14,358 nucleotides of DNA from Leptospira ilyithenensis (GTDB lineage Bacteria > Spirochaetota > Leptospiria > Leptospirales > Leptospiraceae). A program made the position numbers and the translations under genes. Below are positions 1 through 7,329 of this stretch, in pieces; within the stretch, counting starts at the first letter, position 1; the number at the start of each line of letters is the position of its first letter. Under the pieces are notes generated by a model. It searched no databases, was not told the origin of the DNA, and worked only from the letters and a program-made list of their open reading frames with translations. The stretch spans positions 1 to 14,358 of the forward strand of contig NZ_RQHV01000037.1 in assembly GCF_004771005.1 (NCBI RefSeq), in the 5' to 3' direction.

Positions 1-387
1 TGGCTAGGGGACTTTACAAATTACAATCTGCGGCAATCATGTGGAAGTTACTTACTTATGGGTAACGGGATGGAACTGAACCCGCCGCCCAATGACTCCT
101 CTCTACCACACCGCCTTCTCTTTGTAAAGCGATACGCCCATCTCAGGCAATTTTATTCGAATAAGTTCGCCTTTTTGACTTTGTAATTGTTTTCGGATGA
201 GTTTTCGCGCCAGGATCGTAGCGGAAATCACAGACAATGATCAACTCTTAAAACACGGAAAACAATTCTCGCGGTGACGTAGACCAGGATGGCCGAAGTT
301 TTTTCGTTTGATTGGAGCGGAGAGCCCGGTCGCCGCTTCGATCGCCTCGTAAGTTTTGAACGATTCCGAGGCGCCCAAGGCTGTTGT
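1..387. other. Region with no intact gene, downstream of trpC
   Basis: I find no intact gene here. On the plus strand one frame is open from the window edge to TAA at 184-186 (61 codons), but its translation shows no family character and it could be chance. On the minus strand all frames are broken by stops (for example at 241-243, 228-230 and 103-105), although some pieces look protein-like; see the separate remnant entry. A stretch around 61-110 read on the minus strand contains a T-arm-like string, but no tRNA folds from it. A terminator for the trpC transcript is not evident. Confidence 0.5.
103..387 (-). pseudogene. Possible decayed gene remnant, faint RNase HIII-like C-terminus
   Basis: Directly after the trpC stop the minus strand carries protein-like fragments in different frames. 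One frame (240 down to the stop at 105-103) reads SVISATILARKLIRKQL followed by IKLPEMGVS. This loosely recalls the end of type 2 RNases H, especially RNase HIII, where an ASILAR-like helix is followed by an LPxGAS-like motif. The next frame, ending at 228-230, reads IVFRVLRVDHCL just upstream, which would fit the same family if joined by a frameshift. The N-terminal part of such an enzyme, with its catalytic acidic residues, is absent because trpC occupies the space. The family link is my inference from a short resemblance; the broken frames are directly visible. It could also be ordinary intergenic DNA. Confidence 0.25.
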
Positions 388-1149
388 TTAAGTATTCGGT
401 TTGGTTAATGTTTCGTAAGCGGAAGCGATATTGGGTTGTTTCATAAAATAAGTTCCTATGAGCACGGAATCCACGACTCCTTCGTATTGGATCAAATCCT
501 GATAAGAATGTACACCCGATTCGGCAACCCGAACCAAATCTTTGGGAATCAAATCCGCCATTTCCTGAACCAAGCCTGAGTGTATTTGAAATGTATCCAA
601 ATCCCTGGTATTGATCCCGATCACATCCATCCCGAATGAGAGAGAAGTCTCGACTTCTGTTTGGTTGTGAGTTTCTACCAATACCCCGAGCCCTAGTTTT
701 TTTGCGTAAAGGTAAAGTTCTTCGAGTCTGGATTTTTCCAAAATACGAACGATGAGTAAAATAGCAGAGGCACCGTTTGCGTATGCTTCTTCAATTTGAG
801 ATTCGTGAAGGATAAAATCCTTTCGGATGACGGGAATCTTTACCGCCCGACTGACATCGCGAAGGTGGGAAACGGACCCGAAAAAATAATTTTCATCGGT
901 GAGAACGGAAATGGCACTTGCTCCGGAAATCTCATACTGTTTTGCGATTTCCACAGGAGAATAATCCGGCCGGATCACTCCGCCGCTAGGGCTACCTTTT
1001 TTGCACTCCGCAATGATCGTGAGTGAAGATTGTTTTAATGCTTTGGCAAAAGGATAGACCGGAACTTCCCTTTTGGGCAGGGAAGCAAGGTTGATGCGAA
1101 GAATTTCTTCGTGTTTGGTAGCTACAATTTTGTGTAATATAGGGTTCGT
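388..1149 (-). CDS. trpC: Indole-3-glycerol phosphate synthase (non-canonical ACG start)
   Basis: This cytoplasmic (beta/alpha)8-barrel enzyme closes the indole ring of CdRP to form indole-3-glycerol phosphate in tryptophan synthesis. Every hallmark is present. Counting the ACG at 1149-1147 as residue 1, the protein has 253 residues, and Glu48/Lys50 (AECKKGSPSGG), Lys110 (RKDF), Glu159 (VETH), Asn180 (GINTRDL) and Glu210-Ser211 (ESG) fall where IGPS catalytic residues belong. The frame has no ATG, GTG or TTG between the in-frame TAG at 1158-1156 and the GTG at 978. Starting at 978 would delete 57 residues, including Glu48 and Lys50. Codons 1149 onward read ACG-AAC-CCT-ATA-TTA-CAC, just where a start is expected, with an AGG five bases upstream. 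I infer an ACG start or a mutated ATG; ATA at 1140-1138 is an alternative. The STAS gene ends 13 nt upstream, so the two are probably cotranscribed. Confidence 0.88.
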   Translation of the reverse strand, partial: TNPILHKIVATKHEEILRINLASLPKREVPVYPFAKALKQSSLTIIAECKKGSPSGGVIRPDYSPVEIAKQYEISGASAISVLTDENYFFGSVSHLRDVSRAVKIPVIRKDFILHESQIEEAYANGASAILLIVRILEKSRLEELYLYAKKLGLGVLVETHNQTEVETSLSFGMDVIGINTRDLDTFQIHSGLVQEMADLIPKDLVRVAESGVHSYQDLIQYEGVVDSVLIGTYFMKQPNIASAYETLTKPNT

Positions 1150-1162
1150 AAAAACCTATGCC

Positions 1163-1495
1163 TTAAAAAGAGCGGAGGGCTGCCTCTTCCGATTCATGAA
1201 TATCAAACAAAGAAGTTAGCTCGATCACGTCGAAAATACGTTTTACTGCGGGTTTGATATTTGAGATTTTGAGAGCCCCTTCTTTGGAATTGAGCTTTCT
1301 CAATGTGGAAATACAAGCTCTGAATCCGGAAGAAGACATATACTCTACATCTTTCATATTCAGAAGCACTTTTCTATGACCACCGTTGTCTATCAAATCC
1401 ATAAGGCCTTCCTCTACCTCATTCGCTACGGAAACGTCCAAGCGACCTTCCAAGTAAACAACTAGTTTTCCGTCTTTGATCTCGTGTTTAAGCAC
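1163..1495 (-). CDS. STAS-domain protein, anti-sigma factor antagonist-like
   Basis: This 110-residue protein is a single STAS domain of the SpoIIAA/RsbV type. Such proteins bind an anti-sigma factor or switch kinase and are controlled by phosphorylation of a serine in a D/M-x-S-S-G motif; here the motif is YMSSSGF, with Ser56 before the glycine the likely phosphosite. The N-terminal beta strands (LVVYLEGRLDV) and the region after the motif (LKISNIKPAVKRIFDVIEL) follow the family pattern, and the length is typical. The start is GTG at 1495-1493, because the next methionine lies in the middle of the domain; GGGTG lies a few bases upstream. trpC follows 13 nt downstream and murD diverges upstream. 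No kinase or sigma factor is adjacent, so the regulon cannot be told from context. Confidence 0.85.
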   Translation of the reverse strand: MLKHEIKDGKLVVYLEGRLDVSVANEVEEGLMDLIDNGGHRKVLLNMKDVEYMSSSGFRACISTLRKLNSKEGALKISNIKPAVKRIFDVIELTSLFDIHESEEAALRSF

Positions 1496-1515
1496 TATTT
1501 CACCCGACCCTGATA

Positions 1516-1531
1516 TGATTTTACAAAATCA
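1516..1531. promoter_or_regulatory. 16-bp palindrome in the STAS/murD divergent spacer
   Basis: TGATTTT-AC-AAAATCA is a perfect inverted repeat with 7-bp arms around a 2-base centre. It lies between the GTG of the minus-strand STAS gene (1495) and the preferred ATG of murD (1557). A consensus -35 hexamer TTGACA reads on the minus strand at 1553-1548, and the palindrome covers the position where its -10 would fall, although the -10 itself is poor. This geometry suits an operator for the STAS gene, but the repressor is unknown and AT-rich palindromes arise by chance. Confidence 0.35.
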
Positions 1532-1556
1532 CTCGTTTTTAACGGACTGTCAATCA

Positions 1557-2945
1557 ATGTTTTCTATTAGTCTTCCTACTAAATCCTCATTACTTTCCAA
1601 GCACCGATTTCTGATCTTAGGAGGCGGGCTTTCGGGAGAATCTGCCGCAAGATTACTCTCTAAATATGGCAAAACGGTTATACTCGCGGACCAATCGGAA
1701 AAAGTATCTTCCGACTCTCCTTATGCCAAAATAGTATCTGATAAAAATATAGAAGATGCATTGGACCTTACCGAATGCATAATAAAAAGTCCCGGGATAC
1801 CACCGACTCATCCGATTTTACTGGAAGCGGAAAAAAGAAATCTTATCATCCTCTCGGAAATTGCGCTGGGAAGAATTTTTTACCAGGGGCCTTTGGTCGG
1901 GATCACAGGCACCGACGGGAAATCCACTACAACTGCGCTCACTCATCATTTGATCCGGAGACATTTTCCCAATTCGCAAGTGGGTGGAAATTTAGGATTG
2001 CCGTTCACTTCTTTTTGCGAAGATAACCTGGATATGGTGGTCCTGGAATTGTCTAGTTATCAACTGGAAGATTCACCTAACTTACATTTATCGGTTTCCG
2101 CAATTACAAATCTTGCTCCCGACCATTTGGAAAGACATAAAACCATGGAAAGATACTTACTTGCCAAATGGAAAAGCAATGATTTGGAAAATCCGAATCA
2201 TACATTTATCATCGGGAAAAAAGTCTGGGAAAAAATCCCCGATAAAAAACAAAACTACCCGGGAAAGATTCTGTTTTTCGGAGAAGAGAAAGGTTCCGAT
2301 ATTTTAATCGACTTTGATTCGAAAAAAATCACTACCAAAAATCATTCCTATGATACGAATGATTTTTCTTTACCGGGAAAACACAATCTATACAATCTAG
2401 CTCTCTCGATCGCTATCTCCGAAGCAGTAGGAGTTCCCGAAGAAAAAACGGGGAGCCATCTTGGAGATTTCGAAGGACTTCCCCACCGTTTTAAAAAATT
2501 AAATCTAAAAGAAAAATTGAATCCGTCTTTTCAAAACATTGAATTTATAAATGATTCCAAGTCCACAAACCTGCACAGTATGTTGTCCGGAATATCAGGA
2601 TTCAGAAAGGAAGACTCTCTATTTCTTATTTTAGGGGGAGAACCAAAAGAAGAAAGCCTCATTCCTTTTTTTGAAAGGTGGAAAGAATTGCAAAATCCCG
2701 TTTGGATTTACGGAAAAGCAGGGAAAGTATGGAAGGAAGATTTTCTACGGAACAAAGGGGATCTTTCCTGTGAAATCGTTTCTACTGTAAAAGACGCCCT
2801 GGTCAATATAAAAACAAAAATGGAACCTAACAAAAAACAAACGATTCTATTCTCCCCTGCTTGTGCCAGCTTTGATTTGTATAAGAACTTTTCAGAAAGA
2901 GGAGAAGACTTTGAAAGACTGATTTCGGAGATCTTCGGATCGTAA
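1557..2945 (+). CDS. murD: UDP-N-acetylmuramoylalanine--D-glutamate ligase
   Basis: MurD adds D-glutamate to UDP-MurNAc-L-alanine, using ATP, in the cytoplasmic phase of peptidoglycan synthesis. From the ATG at 1557 it has 462 residues, close to the family's usual 440-460. The N-terminal Rossmann-like UDP-binding segment (FLILGGGLSGESAA, about 18-31) is followed by the Mur ligase P-loop GITGTDGKSTT (about 115-125), ELSSYQLE (about 164-171), NLAPDHLERH (about 185-194), GLPHRF, INDSKSTN, an ILGG strand, and the C-terminal SPACASFDLYKNFSERG signature diagnostic of MurD. The P-loop has Asp where many MurD proteins have Asn. Upstream in-frame starts (TTG at 1476, ATG at 1515) are possible, but the former overlaps the divergent STAS gene and neither adds conserved sequence; GGA at 1544-1546 favours 1557. 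No other cell-wall gene is nearby. Confidence 0.93.
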   Translation: MFSISLPTKSSLLSKHRFLILGGGLSGESAARLLSKYGKTVILADQSEKVSSDSPYAKIVSDKNIEDALDLTECIIKSPGIPPTHPILLEAEKRNLIILSEIALGRIFYQGPLVGITGTDGKSTTTALTHHLIRRHFPNSQVGGNLGLPFTSFCEDNLDMVVLELSSYQLEDSPNLHLSVSAITNLAPDHLERHKTMERYLLAKWKSNDLENPNHTFIIGKKVWEKIPDKKQNYPGKILFFGEEKGSDILIDFDSKKITTKNHSYDTNDFSLPGKHNLYNLALSIAISEAVGVPEEKTGSHLGDFEGLPHRFKKLNLKEKLNPSFQNIEFINDSKSTNLHSMLSGISGFRKEDSLFLILGGEPKEESLIPFFERWKELQNPVWIYGKAGKVWKEDFLRNKGDLSCEIVSTVKDALVNIKTKMEPNKKQTILFSPACASFDLYKNFSERGEDFERLISEIFGS

Positions 2946-3056
2946 AAAAGAATCGTACTTATACTCAAAGATTTTTTGGAGGGAAATTCTATTTTTTTAC
3001 ACTTGGTATTATCTTTTTTTTTAAAACTCCGTTCCCTTATCTGAAGGATAAAGGAA

Positions 3057-3419
3057 ATGATTCAGGCAACAAACCAAGAAGGATTTTATAAGATCGAAAG
3101 AAAAAAACTGGATATAGAATCTATGGGACATTTCGAAAAAGAATGGAATTCCTTTGTTTCTCCTTTCGATCAGAATATCTTTTTAGATCTTTCCGAAGTG
3201 GAAGAAATTTCGTCCGCCATCCTCGGAATCCTACTTCACAAACGGATGAAGATGAGAAAACTCGGAGTGGAAATCCACCTTTTGAATGTAAATCCGAAGA
3301 TACTTAGAATCTTAAAAATCATGAACTTAAGTTGTTATTTTTTATTCCAGCATACAAAGGCAAAGCAAGCCAACTTTTCTACGTTATATGGACAAGGAAC
3401 TTTAGTCTTACCCGATTGA
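3057..3419 (+). CDS. STAS-domain protein
   Basis: This 120-residue protein is a single STAS-like domain. It has the alternating strand/helix pattern, with IFLDLSEVEEISSAILGILL (about 41-60) in the position of the STAS phosphorylation loop; Ser52 and Ser53 are the candidate sites. The following IHLLNVNPKILRILKIMNL matches the usual second half. The motif is less canonical than in the STAS gene at 1163-1495, with Ala-Ile replacing the expected Gly, so the phospho-switch may be altered. The ATG at 3057 is preceded by a good ribosome-binding site (GAAGGA at 3043-3048). It lies 111 nt after murD on the same strand, with AT-rich DNA and no clear terminator between, so cotranscription is possible. 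Partner and pathway are unknown. Confidence 0.75.
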   Translation: MIQATNQEGFYKIERKKLDIESMGHFEKEWNSFVSPFDQNIFLDLSEVEEISSAILGILLHKRMKMRKLGVEIHLLNVNPKILRILKIMNLSCYFLFQHTKAKQANFSTLYGQGTLVLPD

Positions 3420-3509
3420 AGCGAAATTTAGGGTGAGAACATCAAAGTAATTTATAATCGCCATTTCCTTATGAACCTGCTGTGAAGCCGGGTTCGAAAA
3501 GAACTTATA

Positions 3510-4244
3510 TCACTCTCTCAAATCTTCCAATTGGTATTTATGAGTAACATCAGTATAATGATAAATCTTTCCATCCGTATGGTAGAGAATCGCATTGTTT
3601 AGAATATTAAAAGAGCGGACTTGGTAATTAAAAATATCTTCTTCCGCAATATCCGCATACGACCCGGACAAGGTAAGGATTCTTTTATTTGTGATGATCG
3701 TTGCAAGAGTTCCGATGCTACCCATTCCGAGAATCGTTTCTCCTTCCAGACCTATTTTTGTAATGGAAGAATGTCCTATGGTAAATAAAAACAAACTCCT
3801 GTCCGACTTTGCAACAAATCCTTTGTTACCCAATCTAAATTGCATTTTTTCATCTGCAAAAAGATTTTCAGATATCCATTGTCTGGATTCGGTATCGATT
3901 GCATAAAGCCTTTTGGATGTAAGAACAATCGCGATTTGCCCATTGATCTCTTCATAAAGAAGAGTTTCTCCCATGATCTTTTGGATCACAACGGTTCCGT
4001 CCGAAAAAGTACCTCTCAATCTATCTCTTGCATGTACGATCGTAAGTGAATTGGTAATAGGAGGATAATCCGTGGTATCACTGATTGAGGATTTATAAAC
4101 AAAGGGTTTGATGTCGAATTCAGAAGATAGAAGCTGATTCGGAATGGCCCCATTGTTGAGTCTGCCATGGACTGTAGTGAATTTTTGCGCGGAAAGGGAA
4201 CCGACGAGAAAGAACAAAAACGACACAAAGAAAAACGGATTCAT
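3510..4244 (-). CDS. Exported protein of unknown function, possible beta-propeller-like
   Basis: I do not recognise a named family. The 244-residue product starts with a clear signal peptide ([20 protein letters not shown], cleavage probably near residue 19-20), so it should reach the periplasm or outer membrane. The rest is rich in short beta-strand segments with recurring patterns such as [33 protein letters not shown] and [16 protein letters not shown]. These resemble blades of a WD/PQQ-like propeller, though only a partial one. The ATG at 4244-4242 overlaps the TGA of the HD-GYP gene (ATGA), and AGAGGG lies just upstream inside that gene. Translation is therefore probably coupled to the HD-GYP protein, suggesting a shared process. 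Propeller assignment is inference. Confidence 0.7.
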   Translation of the reverse strand: MNPFFFVSFLFFLVGSLSAQKFTTVHGRLNNGAIPNQLLSSEFDIKPFVYKSSISDTTDYPPITNSLTIVHARDRLRGTFSDGTVVIQKIMGETLLYEEINGQIAIVLTSKRLYAIDTESRQWISENLFADEKMQFRLGNKGFVAKSDRSLFLFTIGHSSITKIGLEGETILGMGSIGTLATIITNKRILTLSGSYADIAEEDIFNYQVRSFNILNNAILYHTDGKIYHYTDVTHKYQLEDLRE

Positions 4245-6232
4245 TGGCCCTCTAATCTTTTTTGCAAAACTTTATCGTACACTCTGTTTTCTATAAACAC
4301 ATCCAGAAGATCTCCGTCAATGTGTTGGTCTCTCACTTCCATCTTTAAAATATCAAAGGCTCTTTCCAAAGGAACAGCTTTCTTATAAGGACGGTCTTTG
4401 TCTGTGAGTGCGTCGAAAATATCGGCGATCGCCATCATCTTTGCCTGCACTGGTATCTCAACGGCGCTGAGTCCCCGAGGGTATCCTCCCCCGTTTAATT
4501 TTTCATGATGACCGTGTGCAATGGCAGGAACCATTTTCAATTCTCTGGTCCAAGGGATTTTGCTTAGGAACTGAAATGTATGTTCCACATGGGATTCGAT
4601 TTCCCTTCTCTCTTCAAAATCAAGAGAACCTTTTCGAATGGAAAGAAAACTGAATTCCTTGGGTTGGAGAAGGGAAATATTTCCCCCTTCCGTAGTTTGG
4701 TATGTGAGTTTGGAAATTTCTTCTAAAAAATTGGAATTCCCTTCTTCCAAAATGGTGGGCTCGTTGGATTGGGAGATCACACGCACAATCTCTTCCATTT
4801 TTTGTTTTTCCATCTCATATTCCAACTGGATGGATTGTTCGAATTCCGAATAACCGGAGTTACCGTGTTTCTTCAGATAATCGATTTTCTTCTGAGCGAG
4901 TTTGGCTTCCACATCTTTGACGATAAAATGAAATCTCCAACGAATCAGATCCAATTCGTAGTCTTCCAGTTTTTTCGCCTTTACCAAAACTTTTTCACGA
5001 ACACCTACTTTGCCGAAATCATGCAATAGAGATGCGTAACGGATTTCTTTGATTTGGGCCGGATTGAAAATAACATCTTTGAATTTGCCTACACCGATGA
5101 GATTTACGGATTCTGCAAGTCCTACTGTATACTGTGCCACCCGAAAAGAGTGACCTGAAGTCGTAGGGTCCCTGGATTCAATCGCGGATACGCTCGCTGT
5201 GACAAAGCCTTCGAATAATGTTTCGATTTCGTGTACAAGGTTATTGTTCTGAATGGCAACAGCCGCTTGGCCCGCAACAGCCATCACCAATTCTTCAGCA
5301 TACTTGTCATATTCCAAAACATGATCGATTTTCATTTGTTCCAAGCTGAGTTTGGAATGGAAATTTTTCTTTCGGTTGATCAATTGGATGACTCCGACCA
5401 CTTCGTCATGATGATCCTTCATAGGAACAACTAACATGGATTTGGAGTAATAATTGCTCATCTTATCGAAGTCATTATTGAAATGATATTCTTCTTTGCC
5501 GGAAAGCTCGTAAACATTCGGAATATTGAGTTGTTTTCCGGTAAAAGCAACATAACCTGCGATACTTTTTTTATTGATGGGAAGAATGAATTCGTCGGAA
5601 GTCAGATCAAGTGCGGATATTTTAAAACGAAGATTGCGGGGATTTCCTTTTTCATCTTTTTCCACAAGATACAAAGAACCGGAGTCCGAATTGGAAATTT
5701 CACGTGCAGAATTCAGAATGTCACGAAGTAGTTTCGTAAAATCCTTTTCATTGGCAAGACTGATCCCGATCCTTGTAAGTTTGGAAATTTCGTTCGTGGA
5801 AATATTGATTCTTTTTTGAAGTTCGAATTTATCCACAACCATCTGTAGGCTTGTGAATGCATTTACGATTGCTTTGATTAAAAAAATAACGGGAGCATCG
5901 TCCGGAACATTTGTAAAAAACAATTCCTCTTCAATGGACAAAGCCTGGAACCCGGTATAATCGATGGGGGCTCTGATAATAAAAGAGCACATCACCGAAG
6001 GGTGAAGTTTTAAAAATTCATGAATGGATGAATGGCTTTTTTCCAGCTCGTAATGGGAGAGATAAAAGAGCACCTTAGCAATGTTTTGCTGTGATTCTTC
6101 TTCTATTTTTACAAGCTCGGTGAGAGTGATTACTTTTGCCCGGATCTTTTTAAAGTGATCGGAAACTCTTCCCTCAAAATAGGGATCATCGGTGATGATA
6201 TATTTATGTTCCCGTAAGTTTTCCCTATTCAC
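4241..6232 (-). CDS. GAF and HD-GYP domain protein, probable cyclic-di-GMP phosphodiesterase
   Basis: This 663-residue cytoplasmic signalling protein has three parts: an N-terminal segment (about 8-130, beginning [11 protein letters not shown]) resembling a degenerate receiver or other alpha/beta domain; a GAF domain (about 155-330, with [10 protein letters not shown] and [22 protein letters not shown]); and an HD-GYP domain (about 340-655). Metal and signature residues are visible: His361 (GHSFR), His404-Asp405 (LLHDFGK), His548 (ESHVEHT), His575-His576-Glu577 and Gly583-Tyr584-Pro585 ([11 protein letters not shown]), and Asp604 (ADIFDAL). The usual Asp of HHExxDGxGYP is Asn580. HD-GYP enzymes hydrolyse cyclic di-GMP; activity here is inferred. 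About 110 residues separate the HD and HHE motifs, which I believe is normal for this long GAF-linked subfamily. The start is GTG at 6232-6230; an in-frame TGA two codons upstream excludes a longer form. No good ribosome-binding site is seen. Confidence 0.88.
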   Translation of the reverse strand: MNRENLREHKYIITDDPYFEGRVSDHFKKIRAKVITLTELVKIEEESQQNIAKVLFYLSHYELEKSHSSIHEFLKLHPSVMCSFIIRAPIDYTGFQALSIEEELFFTNVPDDAPVIFLIKAIVNAFTSLQMVVDKFELQKRINISTNEISKLTRIGISLANEKDFTKLLRDILNSAREISNSDSGSLYLVEKDEKGNPRNLRFKISALDLTSDEFILPINKKSIAGYVAFTGKQLNIPNVYELSGKEEYHFNNDFDKMSNYYSKSMLVVPMKDHHDEVVGVIQLINRKKNFHSKLSLEQMKIDHVLEYDKYAEELVMAVAGQAAVAIQNNNLVHEIETLFEGFVTASVSAIESRDPTTSGHSFRVAQYTVGLAESVNLIGVGKFKDVIFNPAQIKEIRYASLLHDFGKVGVREKVLVKAKKLEDYELDLIRWRFHFIVKDVEAKLAQKKIDYLKKHGNSGYSEFEQSIQLEYEMEKQKMEEIVRVISQSNEPTILEEGNSNFLEEISKLTYQTTEGGNISLLQPKEFSFLSIRKGSLDFEERREIESHVEHTFQFLSKIPWTRELKMVPAIAHGHHEKLNGGGYPRGLSAVEIPVQAKMMAIADIFDALTDKDRPYKKAVPLERAFDILKMEVRDQHIDGDLLDVFIENRVYDKVLQKRLEGQ

Positions 6233-6275
6233 ATTTCAAATATCGTCGTAGCCTCGGAGGAATGTCTATTCTTTT

Positions 6276-6299
6276 AAAAAAAAATTCAATTCTTTGAAT
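6276..6299 (-). terminator. Possible AT-rich intrinsic terminator after the Amt-like gene
   Basis: On the minus strand ATTCAA-AGAA-TTGAAT forms a 6-bp stem with a 4-base loop, followed directly by nine T residues. The hairpin includes the stop codon of the Amt-like gene (TGA at 6288-6286). The stem has little GC, so it would be a weak terminator, but the U-tract is long. It would separate this operon from the HD-GYP gene beginning at 6232. Confidence 0.4.
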
Positions 6300-7329
6300 G
6301 TTTCCTGAAAAAGAAGAGAAGGGAAGCTGATAAGGAAGACAACAAAAACACTGTTAGGAAACCGATCGCTTGTACCCCTAACATGGTCAAGGGGGGATGA
6401 GGGAGGTCCATTCTTTGCCAAGTAAGAATGGGGGAAAAAACACCAGCAGTACCTGCCATAAGAAGACCGGTAAACAAACAGGCTGCTTTTTGCGACCATA
6501 ACTTTGTTTCAAGCCACCAGTGAAACACTTGTAACAAAATCCCAAGTCCGAAACAAAGCGGCAAAAGTAATGCCAATGAAAGACCGTTGGATGTCGAACC
6601 GAATGTTACACCGGACAAAAATCCGGTGATGGGAGAAAACGAAACATTCTCTGGTTTTCTAATTTTAGATAATAGAAAAAAACCGAAGGAGGAAACTCCT
6701 CCCAATAGAAGGAGTTCCAACCCAAGGTTCAAGTACACTTCGTTTAGTATAAATTTAGACGAAACAAGACATCCCCAGGGTACAAAAATTAAGTAGGGAA
6801 AACCGACATCCGGTTGATTTGTCTGATTTTTTTTGTCGGGTTCCGGTTCGGAAAAAAAAGTTTCATGGAACCAAACCAAACTTCCAGAAGCCAGAAGGAA
6901 AGGGATAAATCCCCCTCTGTCTGCGAAGTGTAAATTTGTCATAATCCCGGTATGGAATATCCAGTAGAGAACGGGAAACAAAACGGTTCCTAAAATAAGA
7001 ATATAGAAAACTTGAAACTTTGTTTTCAATTCGGGCAGAACCGAGTTGGCTCCAAGGAATGAAAATCCCAAAAACAAAATCAAGTGAGTTAAACTTAAAA
7101 TAGGTTGTTCGGGATAAAAGAAAGGTATCGGACAAAGTCCGGAAATGGTGACTGCGTAAAAAAGAAAATAGGAACTCACCAAGTAAAATAAAGAAATGAA
7201 TATATAATCGGACTGGAATTTTTTATCGTAAAAGCAGTTGAAAATGCCAATCAAAAACAAAATTGAAGAAGCGAACCCGATCATACTGAGTTCCGGTTGT
7301 AAGGGGTGAAGATTCATATCATTTATCAT
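6286..7329 (-). CDS. Polytopic membrane protein, degenerate ammonium transporter (Amt)-like fold
   Basis: This 347-residue protein has about ten or eleven strongly hydrophobic segments and must be an inner-membrane protein. Several parts line up with the Amt/Mep/Rh architecture: ADRGGFIPFLLASGSLVW resembles the Amt DFAGGTVVH segment; SPITGFLSGVTFGSTSNGLS resembles the NGxLAGLVAITAG segment; TGLLMAGTAGVFSP followed by LGVQAIGFLTVFLLSS resembles the last two Amt helices. The twin pore histidines of true Amt proteins are not kept: Phe stands where the first would be, and the second region lacks a His-Gly-Val motif. Transport of ammonium is therefore doubtful. The ATG at 7329-7327 overlaps the end of the TPR gene by 11 nt; an in-frame ATG at 7317-7315 is an alternative. 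The fold assignment comes from pattern comparison by eye; the membrane character is certain. Confidence 0.6.
   Translation of the reverse strand: MINDMNLHPLQPELSMIGFASSILFLIGIFNCFYDKKFQSDYIFISLFYLVSSYFLFYAVTISGLCPIPFFYPEQPILSLTHLILFLGFSFLGANSVLPELKTKFQVFYILILGTVLFPVLYWIFHTGIMTNLHFADRGGFIPFLLASGSLVWFHETFFSEPEPDKKNQTNQPDVGFPYLIFVPWGCLVSSKFILNEVYLNLGLELLLLGGVSSFGFFLLSKIRKPENVSFSPITGFLSGVTFGSTSNGLSLALLLPLCFGLGILLQVFHWWLETKLWSQKAACLFTGLLMAGTAGVFSPILTWQRMDLPHPPLTMLGVQAIGFLTVFLLSSLSASLLFFFRKHSKN

Noticed and set aside
61..120. tRNA-like T-arm string on the minus strand (GGGTTCAGTTCC)
   Set aside because: The flanking bases do not pair into a T stem and the loop has G where the conserved A58 should be. 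No cloverleaf can be built.
1..186. Plus-strand open frame from the window edge to TAA at 184-186
   Set aside because: Only 61 codons, no recognisable family, and opposite a minus-strand segment that looks at least as coding-like. Its start would lie outside the window.
1476..1556. Longer murD starting at TTG 1476 or ATG 1515
   Set aside because: TTG 1476 overlaps the divergent STAS gene. Neither start has a ribosome-binding site, and the extra residues are not part of the MurD fold. ATG 1557 is preferred.
3466..3496. Possible hairpin GAACC...GGTTC between convergent genes
   Set aside because: Only five pairs with a 13-base loop and no T run on either strand, so not a credible terminator.
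4241..6232. About 110-residue insertion between the HD and HHE motifs of the HD-GYP protein
   Set aside because: The intervening sequence (including LTYQTTEGG and [12 protein letters not shown]) fits the long GAF-linked HD-GYP subfamily, so it is a family trait rather than an oddity.
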